A stretch of 64,000 nt of DNA from Rhinopithecus roxellana (lineage: Eukaryota; Chordata; Mammalia; Primates; Cercopithecidae). Where the stretch lies: NCBI RefSeq assembly GCF_007565055.1, contig NC_044553.1:130700241-130764240 (forward strand), given 5' to 3'. The notes beneath the pieces are model-generated. The model saw nothing but the letters and a program-made list of their open reading frames with translations, was not told the DNA's origin and ran no database searches. The translations under genes and the position numbers were made by a program. The stretch's first letter is position 1, and each line of letters starts with the position of its first letter. Below, one piece after another: positions 13,125 through 24,230 of this stretch.

Positions 13125-13141
13125 GTGTGACTTCATCACAC
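13125..13141. other. short perfect dyad at the start of monomer C
   Basis: GTGTGACTTCATCACAC has perfect six-base arms (GTGTGA/TCACAC) around a five-base loop. It is present at the B/C junction of nearly every ABCD unit. A and B starts have only five-base arms (TGTGA/TCACA). The BC fusion in the right-hand domain removes this dyad. Confidence 0.6.
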
Positions 13142-13299
13142 AGAGTTCCACCCTTCCCTTCTTGGAACAGTTTGCTAACACTGTTCTCGTGGATTCTGCA
13201 AAGGTATATTTGAGAGCTCATTGAGGGCTAGGGTGAAAAAGGAATTATCCTCACATAACAACTAAGAGAAACTTTCTGAGAAACTGCATTGCCATGTGT
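13129..13299 (+). repeat. monomer C, type example (171 bp)
   Basis: It begins GACTTCATCACACAGAG, the only class in the 4-mer with this start. Other diagnostic words are TTCCACCCTTCCCTTCTTGG, AGCTCATTGAGGGCTAGGG and AAGGAATTATCCTCACA. It ends CTGCATTGCCATGTGT. Confidence 0.9.
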
Positions 13300-13471
13300 G
13301 AATGCAACTCACAGAGTTACACGTTTCTCTTCAGTGATCAGTTTGTTAACACAGTTTTCTGGAAATCTGCAATTTGGTATTTCATAGCGCAATGAACCTG
13401 ATGGTGACAAAGGAATTATCCACAGATGAAAACTAGAAAGAAGCTTTCTTAGAAACTTCTTGGTGATGTGT
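13300..13471 (+). repeat. monomer D, type example (172 bp)
   Basis: It begins GAATGCAACTCACAGAG. Other diagnostic words are TTTCTCTTCAGTGATCAG, GCAATTTGGTATTTCATAGC and CAATGAACCTGA. It ends AAACTTCTTGGTGATGTGT. At the A-box position it reads GGTGACAAAGGAA. Confidence 0.9.
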
Positions 13472-14429
13472 GAATTCATCTCACAGAGTTACACTTATTT
13501 TTCGCGGAGCAGTCCATTAACACTGTCTTTGAGGAAGCTGAGAAGGGCTTCCTTGGATCGCATGGAGGCCTACGCTGATTAAGGAAATTTCATCCATTCG
13601 AAACGTGAAAGAAGCTTTCTGAGAAACTTCTTTCTGATCTGTGAATTCATCTCACAGAGTTACAAACTATGCCTCAAGAAGCAGTTTGCTAACACTCTTT
13701 TCGTGGAATCTGGAAAGTGATATTTGCTAGCCCATAGGGTCCCATGGTGAAAAAGGAAATGTCCTCACATAATAACTACAGAGAAACTTTCTGAGAGATT
13801 GCTTTCTGATGTGTGACTTCATCACACAGAGTTCCACACTTCCCTTCTTGGAACAGTTTGCTAACACTGTTCTCGTGGATTCTGCAATGGTATATTTGAG
13901 AGCTCATTGAGGGCTAGGGTGAAAAAGGAATTATCCTCACATAACAACTTAAGAGAAGCTTTCTGAGAAACTGCATTGCCATGTGTGAATGCAACTCACA
14001 GAGTTACACGTTTCTCTTCAGTGATCAGTTTGTTAACACAGTTTTCTGGAAATCTGCAATTTGGTACTTCATAGCGCAATAAACCTGACGGTGACAAAGG
14101 AATTATCCACCGATGAAAACTAGAAAGAAGCTTTCTTAGAAACTTCTTGGTGATGTGTGAATTCATCTCACAGAGTAACACTTATGTTTCGTGGCGCAGT
14201 CCAATAACACTGTCTTTGAGGAAGCTGAGAAGGGCTTCCTTGTATCACATTGAGGCCTACACTGATAAAGGAAATTTCATCCGTTCAAAACGTGAAAGAA
14301 GCTTTCTGAGAAACTTCTTTCTGATCTTTGAATTCATCTCACAGAGTTACAACCTATGCCTCAAGAAGCAGTTCGTTAAACCTCTTTTCGTGGAATCTGG
14401 AAAGTGATATTTGGTAGCCCATAGGGGCC

Positions 14430-15300
14430 CATGGTGAAAAAGGAAATGTCCTCACATAATAACTACAGAGAAACTTTCTGAGAGATTGCTTTCTGATGTG
14501 TGACTTCATCACACAGAGTTCCACCCTTCCCTTCTTGGAACAGTTTACTAACACTGTTCTCATGGATTCTGCAAAGGTATATTTGGGAGCTCATTGAGTG
14601 CTGGGGTGATAAAGGAATTATCCTCACATAACAACTAAGAGAGAAGCTTTCTGAAAAATGCATTGCCATAGTGAATGCAACTCACAGAGTTACACGTTTC
14701 TCTTCAGTGATCAGTTTGTTAACACAGTTTTCTGGAAATCTGCAATTTGATATTTCATAGCTGCAATGAACCTGACGGTGACAAAGGAAATATCCACAGA
14801 TGAAAACTAGAAAGAAGCTTTCTTAGAAACTTCTTGGTGATGTGTGAACTTCATCTCACAGAGTTACACTTATGTCTCGTGGAGCAGTCCATTAACACTG
14901 TCTTTGAGGAAGCAGAGAAGGGCTTCCTTGTATCTCATTGAGGCCTACACTGATAAAGGAAATTTCATCCGTTCAAAACGTGAAAGAAGCTTTCTGAAAA
15001 ACTTCTTTCTGATCTGTGAATTCATCTCACAGAGTTACAAACTATGCCTCAAGAAGCAGTTTGCTAACACTCTTTTCGTGGAATCTGGAAAGTGATATTT
15101 GGCCAGACCCTAGGGGCCCATGGTGAAAAAGTAAATGTCCTCACATATAACTGCAGAGAAACTTTCTGAGAGATTGCTTTCTGATGTGTGACTTCATCAC
15201 ACAGAGTTCCACAATTCCCTTCTTGGAACAGTGTGCTAACACTGCTCTCGTCGATTCTGCAAAGGTATATTTGGGAGCTCATTGAGGGCTAGGGTGAAAA
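14430..15300. repeat. segmental duplication II, copy 1 (partner 23,360-24,230)
   Basis: It shares CAGTTTACTAACACTGTTC, GAGTGCTGGGGTGATAAAGG, GTCTCGTGGAG, TTGTATCTCATTGAGG, CCAGACCCTAGGGG and CTGCTCTCGTCGATTCTGC with the sequence 8,931 bp downstream (13 HOR units). The edges are approximate. Confidence 0.75.
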
Positions 15301-17299
15301 AGGAATTATCCTCACATAACAACTTAAGAGAATCTTTCTGAGAAACTGCATTGCCATGTGTGAATGCAACTCACAGAGTTACACGTTTCTCTTCAGTGAT
15401 CAGTTTGTTAACACAGTTTTCTGGAAATCTGCAATTTGGTACTTCATAGCGCAATAAACCTGACGGTGACAAAGGAATTATCCACCGATGAAAACTAGAA
15501 AGAAGCTTTCTTAGAAACTTCTTGGTGATGTGTGAATTCATCTCACAGAGTTACACTTATGTTTCGTGGAGCAGTCCATTAACACTGTCTTTGAGGAAGC
15601 TGAGAAGGGCTTCCTTGTATCACATTGAGGCCTACACTGATAAAGGAAATTTCATCCGTTCAAAACGTGAAAGAAGCTTTCTGAGAAACTTCTTTCTGAT
15701 CTGTGAATTCATCTCACAGAGTTACAACCTATGCCTCAAGAAGCAGTTTGTTAAACCTCTTTTCGTGGAATCTGGAAAGTGATATTTGGTAGCCCATAGG
15801 GGCCCATGGTGAAAAAGGAAATGTCCTCACATAATAACTACAGAGAAACTTTCTGAGAGATTGCTTTCTGATGTGTGACTTCATCACACAGAGTTCCACC
15901 ATTCCCTTTTTGGAACAGTTTGCTAACACTGTTCTCTTGGATTCTGCAAAGGTATATTTGGGAGCTCATTGAGGGCTAGGGTGAAAAAGGAATTATCCTC
16001 ACATAACAACTTAAGAGAATCTTTCTGAGAAACTGCATTGCCATGTGTGAATGCAACTCACAGAGTTACACGTTTCTCTTCAGTGATCAGTTTGTTAACA
16101 CAGTTTTCTGGAAATCTGCAATTTGGTATTTCATAGCGCAATGAACCTGACGGTGACAAAGGAAATATTCACAGATGAAAACTAGAAAGAAGCTTTCTTA
16201 GAAACTTCTTGGTGATGTGTGAATTCATCTCACAGAGTTACACTTATGTTTCGTGGAGCAGTCCATTAACACTGTCTTTGAGGAAGCTGAGAAGGGCTTC
16301 CTTGTATCACATTGAGGCCTACACTGATAAAGGAAATTTCATCCGTTCAAAACGTGAAAGAAGCTTTCTGAGAAACTTCTTTCTGATCTGTGAATTCATC
16401 TCACAGAGTTACAACCTATGCCTCAAGAAGCAGTTTGCTAACACTCTTTTCGTGGAATCTGGCAAAGTGATATTTGGTAGCCCATAGGGGCCCATGGTGA
16501 AAAAGGAAATGTCCTCACATAATAACTACAGAGAAACTTTCTGAGAGATTGCTTTCTGATGTGTGACTTCATCACACAGAGTTCCACCATTCCCTTCTTG
16601 GAACAGTTTGCTAACACTGTTCTCGTGGATTCTGCAAAGGTATATTTGGGAGCTCATTGAGGGCTACGGGTGAAAAAGGAATTATCCTCACATAACAACT
16701 AAAGAGAAGCTTTCTGAGAAACTGCATTGCCATGTGTGAATGCAACTCACAGAGTTACACGTTTCTCTTCAGTGATCAGTTTGTTAACACAGTTTTCTGG
16801 AAATCTGCAATTTGGTATTTCATAGCGCAATGAACCTGACGGTGACAAAGGAAATATTCACAGATGAAAACTAGAAAGAAGCTTTCTTAGAAACTTCTTG
16901 GTGATGTGTGAATTCATCTCACAGAGTTACACTAATGTTTCGTGGAGCAGTCCATTAACACTGTCTTTGAGGAAGCTGAGAAGGGCTTCCTTGGATCGCA
17001 TTGAGGCCTACGCTGATAAGGGAAATTTCATCCGTTCAAAACGTGAAAGAAGCTTTCTGAGAAACTTCTTTCTGATCTGTGAATTCATCTCACAGGGTTA
17101 CAATCTATGTCTCAAGAATCAGTGTCCTAACACTCTTTTCTTGGAAACTGCAAAGTGATATTTCGTAGCCCCTAGCGGCCCATGGTGAAAAAGGAAATGT
17201 CCTCACATAATAACTACAGAGAAACTTTCTGAGAGATTGCTTTCTGATGTGTGACTTCATCACACAGAGTTCCACCATTCCCTTCTTGGAACAGTTTGC

Positions 17300-20200
17300 T
17301 AACACTGTTCTCGGGGATTCTGCAAAGGTATATTTGGGAGCTCATTGAGGGCTACGGGTGAAAAAGGAATTATCCTCACATAATAACTAAAGAGAAGCTT
17401 TCTGAGAAACTGCATTGCCATGTGTGAATGCAAATCACAGAGTTACACGTTTCTCTTCAGTGATCAGTTTGTTAACACAGTTTTCTGGAAATCTGCAATT
17501 TGGTATTTCATAGCGCAATGAACCTGACGGTGACAAAGGAAATATCCAGAGATGAAAACTAGAAAGAAGCTTTCTTAGAAACTTCTTGGTGATGTGTGAA
17601 TTCATCTCACAGAGTTACACTTATGTTTCGTGGAGCAGTCCATTAACACTGTCTTTGAGGAAGCTGAGAAGGGCTTCCTTGGATCGCATTGAGGCCTACG
17701 CTGATAAGGGAAATTTCATCCGTTCAAAACGTGAAAGAAGCTTTCTGAGAAACTTCTTTCTGATCTGTGAATTCATCTCACAGAGTTATAACCTATGCCT
17801 CAAGAAGCAGTTTGCTAACACTCTTTTCGTGGAATCTGGAAAGTGATATTTCGTAGCCCATAGGGGCCCATGGTGAAAAAGGAAATGTCCTCACATCATA
17901 ACTACAGAGAAACTTTCTGAGAGATTGCTTACTGATGTGTGACTTCAACACACAGAGTTCCACCCTTCCCTTCTTGGAACAGTTTGCAAACACTGTTCTC
18001 GTGGATTCTGCAAAGGTATATTTGGGAGCTCATTGAGGGCTAGGGTGAAAAAGGAATTATCCTCACATAACAATTAAAAAGAAGCTTTCTGAGAAACTGT
18101 ATTGCCATGTGTGAATGCAACTCACAGAGTTACACGTTTCTCTTCAGTAATCAGTTTGTTAACGCAATTTTCTGGAAATCTGCAATTTGGTATTTCATAG
18201 CCCAATGAACCTTTCAGTGACAAATGAAATATCCACAGATGAAAACTAGAAAGAAGCTTTCGTAGAAACTTCTTGGGATGTGTGAATTCATTTCACAGAG
18301 TTACACTTAGTTTCGTGGAGCAGTCCATTGACACTGTCTTTGAGAAGCTGAGAAGGGCTTCCTTGGATCGCATTGAGGCCTACGGTGATAAAGGAAATTT
18401 CATTCGTTCAAAACGTGAAAGAAGCTTTCTGAGAAACTTCTTTCTGATCTGTGAATTCATCTCACAGAGTTACAACCTATGCCTCAAGAAGCAGTTTGCT
18501 AATACACTTTTCGTGGAATCTGGAAAGTGATATTTGGTAGCCCATAGGGTCCCATGGTGAAAAAGGAAATGTCCTCACATAATAACTGACAGAGAAACTT
18601 TCTGAGAGATTGCTTTCTGATGTGTGACTTCATCACGCAGAGTTCCACCCTTCCCTTCTTGGAACAGTTTGCTAACACTGTTCTCGTGGATTCTGCAAAG
18701 GTATTTTTGGGTGCTCATTGAGGGATAGGGTGAAAAAGGAATTATCCTCACATAAAAACTAAAGAGAAGCTTTCTGAGAAACTGCGTTGCCATGTGTGAA
18801 TGCAACTCACAGAGTTACACGTTTCTCTTCAGTGATCAGTTCGTTAACACAGTTTTCTGGAAATCTGCAATTTGGTATTTCATAGCGCAATGAACCTAAC
18901 GGTGACAAAGGAAATATTCACAGATGAAAACTAGAAAGAAGCTTTCTTAGAAACTTCTTGGTGATGTGTGAATTCATCTCACAGAGTTACAGTTATGTTT
19001 CGTGGAGCAGTCCATTAACACTGTCTTTGAGGAAGCTGAGAAGGGCTTCCTTGGATCGCATTGAGGCCTACGCTGATAAAGGAAATTTCATCCGTTCAAA
19101 ACGTGAAAGAAGCTTTCTGAGAAACTTCTTTCTGATCTGTGAATTCATCTCACAGGGTTACAATCTATGTCTCAAGAATCAGTGTCCTAACACTCTTTTC
19201 TTGGAAACTGCAAAGTGATATTTCGTAGCCCCTAGCGGCCCATGGTGAAAAAGGAAATGTCCTCACATAATAACTACAGAGAAACTTTCTGAGAGATTGC
19301 TTTCCGATGTGTGACTTCATCACACAGAGTTCCACCCTTCCCTTCTTAGAACAGTTTGCTAACACTGCTGTCGTGGATTCTGCAAAGGTATATTTGGGAG
19401 CTCATTGAGGGACTAGGGTGAAAAGGAATTATCCTCACATAACAAATAAAGAGAAGCTTTCTGAGAAACTGCAGTTGCCATGTGTGAATGCAACTCACAG
19501 AGTTACACGTTTCTCTTCAGTCATCAGTTTGTTAACACAGTTTTCAGGAAATTTGCAATTTGGTATTTCATAGTGCAATGAACCTGACGGTGACAAAGGA
19601 AATATCCAGAGATGAAAACTAGAACGAAGCTTTCTTAGAAACTTCTTGGTGATGTGTGAATTCATCTCACAGAGTTACACTTATGTTTCGTGGAGCAGTC
19701 CATTAACACTGTCTTTGAGGAAGCTGAGAAGGGCTTCCTTGGATCGCACTGAGGCCTACGCTGATAAAGGAAATTTCATCCGTTCAAAACGTGAAAGAAG
19801 CTTTCTGAGAAACTTCTTTCTGATCTGTGAATTCATCTCACAGAGTTACAACCTATGCCCTCAATAAGAAGTTTGCTAACACTCTTTTCGTGGAATCTGG
19901 AAAGTGATATTTGGTAGCCCATAGAGGCCCATGGTGAAAAAGGAAATGTCCTCACATCATAACTACAGAGAAACTTTCTGAGAGATTGCTTTCTGATGTG
20001 TGACTTCATCACACAGAGTTCCACCCTTCCCTTCTTGGAACAGTTTGCTTACACTGTTCTCGCGGATTCTGCAATGGTATATTTGGGAGCTCATTGAGGG
20101 CTAGGGTGAAAAAGGAATTATTCTCACATAATAACTAAAGAGAAGCTTTCTGAGAAACTGCATTGCCATGTGTGAATGCAACTCACAGAGTTACACGTTT

Positions 20201-22770
20201 CTCTTCAGTGATCAGTTTGTTAACACAGTTTTCTGGAAATCTGCAATTTGGTATTTCATAGCGCAATGAACCTTACTGTGACAAAGGAAATCTCCACAGA
20301 TGAAAACTAGAAAGAAGCTTTCTTAGAAACTTCTTGGTGATGTGTGAATTCATCTCACAGAGTTACACTTATGTTTCGTGGAGCAGTCCATTAACACTGT
20401 CTTTGAGGAAGCTGAGAAGGGCTTCCTTGGATCGCATTGAGGCCTACGCTGATAAAGGAAATTTCATCAGTTCAAAACGTGAAAGAAGCTTTCTGAGAAA
20501 CTTCTTTCTGATCTGTGAATTCATCTCACAGGGTTACAATCTATGTCTCAAGAATCAGTGTCCTAACACTCTTTTCTTGGAAACTGCAAAGTGATATTTC
20601 GTAGCCCCTAGCGGCCCATGGTGAAAAAGGAAATGTCCTCACATAATAACTACAGAGAAACTTTCTGAGAGATTGCTTTCTGATGTGTGACTTCATCACA
20701 CAGAGTTCCACCCTTCCCTTCTTGGAACAGTTTGCTAACACTGTTCTCGTGGATTCTGCAAAGGTATATTTGGGAGCTCATTGTGGGATAGGGTGAAAAA
20801 GGAATTATCCTCACATAGCAACTAAAGAGAAGCTTTCTGAGAAACTGCATTGCCATGTGTGAATGCGACTCACAGAGTTACAGGTTTCTCTTCAGTGATC
20901 AGTTTGTTAACACAGTTTTCTGGAAATCTGCAATTTGGTATTTCATAGCGCAATGAACCTGACGGTGACAAAGGAAATATCCACAGATGAAAACTAGAAA
21001 GAAGCTTTCTTAGAAACCTTTTGGTGATGTGTGAATTCATCTCACAGAGTTACACTTGTGTTTCGTGGAGCAGTAGATCAACACTGTCTTTGAGGAAGCT
21101 GAGAAGGGCTTCCTTGGATCGCATTGAGGCCTACGCTGATAAACGACATGTCATCCGTTCAAAACGTGAAAGAAGCTTTCAGAGAAACTTCTTTCTGATC
21201 TGTGAATTCGTCTGACAGAGTTACAACCTATGCCTCAAGAAGCAGTTTGCCAACACTCTTTTCGTGGAATCTGGAAAGTGATATTTGGTAGCCCAAGGGA
21301 CCCATGATGGAAAAGGAAATGTCCTCACATCATAACTACAGGGAAACTTTCTGAGAGATTGCTTTTTGATGTGTGACTTCAGCACACAGAGTTCCACCCT
21401 TCCCTTCTTGGAACAGTTTGCTAACACTGTTCTCGTGGATTCTGCAAAGGTATATTTGGGAACTCATTGAGGGCTAGGGTGAAAAAGGAATTATCCTCAC
21501 ATAACAACTAAAGAGAAGCTTTCTGAGAAACTGCACTGCCATGTGTGAATGCAACTCACAGAGTTACACGTTTCTCTACAGTGATGAGTTTGTTAACGCA
21601 GTTTTCTGGAAATCTGCAATTTGGTATTTCATAGCGCAATGAACCTGACGGTGACAAAGGAAATATCCAGAGATGAAAACTAGAACGAAGCTTTCTTAGA
21701 AACTTCTTGGTGATGTGTGAATTCATCTCACAGAGTTACACTTATGTTTCGTGGAGCAGTCCATTAACACTGTCTTTGAGAAAGCTGAGAAGGGCTTCCT
21801 TGGATCGCATTGAGGGCAACGCTGATAAAGGAAATTTCATCCGTTCAGAACGTGAAAGAAGCTTTCTGAGAAACTTCTTTCTGATCTGTGAATTCATCTC
21901 ACAGAGTTACAACCTATGCCTCAAGAAGCAGTTTGCTAACACACTTTTCGTGGAATCTGGAAAGTGATATTTGGTAGCCCTTAGGGGCCCATGGTGAAAT
22001 AGGACATGTCCTCACATCATAACTACAGAGAAACTTTCTGAGAGATTGCTTTCTGATCTGCGACTTCATCACACAGAGTTCCACACTTCCTTCTTGGAAC
22101 AGTTTGCTATCACTGTTCTCGTGGATTCTGCAAAGGTATATTTGGGAGCTCATTGAGGGCTAGGGTGAAAAAGGAATTATCCTCACATAATAACTAAAGA
22201 AAAGCTTTCTGAGAAACTGCATTGCCATGTGTGAATGCAACTCACAGAGTTACACGTTTCTCTTCAGTGATCAGTTTGTTAACACAGTTTTCTGGAAATC
22301 TGCAATTTGGTATTTCATAGCGCAATGAACCTGACGGTGACAAAGGAAATATCCCGAGATGAAAACTAGAAAGAAGCTTTCTTAGAAACTTCTTGGTGAG
22401 GTGTGAATTCATCTCACAGAGTTACACTTATGTTTCGTGGAGCAGTCCATTAACACTGTCTTTGAGGAAGCTGAGAAGGGCTTCCTTGGATCGCATTGAG
22501 GCCTACGCTGATAAAGGAAATTTCATCAGTTCAAAACGTGAAAGAAGCTTTCTGAGAAACTTCTTTCTGATCTGTGAATTCATCTCACAGAGTTACAAGC
22601 TATGCCTCAAGAAGCAGTTTGCTAACACTCTTTTCGTGGAATCTGCAAAGTGATATTTGGTAGCCCATAGGGGCCCATGGTGGAAAAGGAAATGTCCTCA
22701 CATAATAACTACAGAGAAACTTTCTCAGAGATTGCTTTCTGATGTGTGATTCATCACACAGAGTTCCACA
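17300..22770. repeat. segmental duplication III, copy 1 (partner 26,915-32,385)
   Basis: Eight HOR units match the sequence about 9,612 bp downstream (14 unit lengths). Shared markers include TTGGGG/TTGGG before the A at 18,284 and 27,897, CATTGACACTG, AGCCCCTAGCGGCCC, ATCAGTGTCCTAACAC, CAGTAGATCAACACTG, TAAACGACATGTC, GAGGGCAACGC and GGTGAGGTGTGAATTC. Outside the stated limits the copies carry different variants. Three further units lie between the copies. Confidence 0.85.
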
Positions 22771-23359
22771 ATTCCCTTCTTGGAACAGTTTGCTAACACT
22801 GTTCTCGTGGATTGTGCAATGGTATATTTGAGAGCTAATTGAGGGCTAGGGTGAAAAAGGAATTATCCTCACATAACAACTTAAGAGAAACTTTCTGAGA
22901 AACTGCATTGCCATGTGTGAATGGAACTCACAGAGTTACACGTTTCTCTTCAGTGATCAGTTTGTTAACACAGTTTTCTGGAAATCTGCAATTTGGTACT
23001 TCATAGCGCAATGAACCTGACGGTGACAAAGGAATTATCCACAGATGAAAACTAGAAAGAAGCTTTCTTAGAAACTTCTTGGTGATGTGTGAATTCATCT
23101 CACAGAGTTACACTTATGTTTCGTGGAGCAGTCCATTAACACTGTCTTTGAGGAAGCTGAGAAGGGCTTCCTTGTATCACACTGAGGCCTACACTGCTAA
23201 AGGAAATTTCATCCGTTCAAAACGTGAAAGAAGCTTTCTGAGAAACTTCTTTCTGATCTGTGAATTCATCTCACAGAGTTACAACCTATGCCTCAAGAAG
23301 CAGTTTGCTTACACTCTTTTCGTGGAATCTGCAAAGTGATATTTGGTAGCCTACAGGGG

Positions 23360-24230
23360 CCCATGGTGAAAAAGGAAATGTCCTCACATAATAACTACAG
23401 AGAAACTTTCTGAGAGATTGCTTTCTGATGTGTGACTTCATCACACAGAGTTCCACCCTTCCCTTCTTGGAACAGTTTACTAACACTGTTCTCATGGATT
23501 CTGCAAAGGTATATTTGGGAGCTCATTGAGTGCTGGGGTGATAAAGGAATTATCCTCACATAACAACAAGAGAGAAGCTTTCTGAAAAAATGCATTGCCA
23601 TAAGTGAATGCAACTCACAGAGTTACACGTTTCTCTTCAGTGATCAGTTTGTTAACACAGTTTTCTGGAAATCTGCAATTTGATATTTCATAGTGCAATG
23701 AACCTGACGGTGACAAAGGAAATATCCACAGATGAAAACTAGAAAGAAGCTTTCTTAGAAATTTCTTGGTGATGTGTGAACTCATCTCACAGAGTTACAC
23801 TTATGTCTCGTGGAGGAGTCCATTAACACTGTCTTTGAGGAAGCTGAGAAGGGCTTCCTTGTATCTCATTGAGGCCTACACTGATAAAGGAAATTTCATC
23901 CGTTCAAAACGTGAAAGAAGCTTTCTGAAAAACTTCTTTCTGATCTGTGAATTCATCTCACAGAGTTACAAACTATGCCTCAAGAAGCAGTTTGCTAACA
24001 CTCTTTTCGTGGAATTTGGAAAGTGATATTTGCCAGACCCTAGGGGCCCATGGTGAAAAAGTAAAAGTCCTCACATATTAACTGCAGAGAAACTTTCTGA
24101 GAGATTGCTTTCTGATGTGTGACTTCATCACACAGAGTTCCACAATTCCCTTCTTGGAACAGTGTGCTAACACTGCTCTCGTCGATTCTGCAAAGGTATA
24201 TTTGGGAGCTCATTGAGGGCTAGGGTGAAA
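23360..24230. repeat. segmental duplication II, copy 2
   Basis: This is the partner of 14,430-15,300, with the same private variants in B (CCAGACCCTAGGGG), C (CTCTCGTCGATTC) and A (TTGTATCTCATTGAGG). Small differences include AAAAGTCC for AAATGTCC near 24,065 and an extra T in CATATTAACTGC. Confidence 0.75.

Larger units (their letters stand above)
12957..13128 (+). repeat. monomer B, type example (172 bp)
   Basis: Diagnostic words are TATGCCTCAAGAAGCAG, CTTTTCGTGGAATCTGG and AGCCCATAGGGGCCCATGG. It ends GAGAGATTGCTTTCTGATGTGT. It contains the best pJalpha-like motif of the unit and a degenerate CENP-B-box-like sequence (both listed separately). Confidence 0.9.
10727..13471. repeat. local two-unit duplication within the 4-mer domain (~1,372 bp)
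   Basis: The units at 10,727 and 12,099 share GGAACAGTCCATTCACACTG in A and CACACAGTGACAACC in B, absent from the units at 11,413 and 12,786. This gives an alternating two-unit (8-monomer) periodicity here. Confidence 0.7.

Noticed and set aside
13125..13141. Hairpin as a transcription terminator
   Set aside because: There is no following T-run and no bacterial context; it recurs at every C monomer.
12981..13181. Recurrent ~66-residue minus-strand open frame over B and C
   Set aside because: It is a shadow of the repeated sequence, tracks the satellite period and has no protein-family resemblance.
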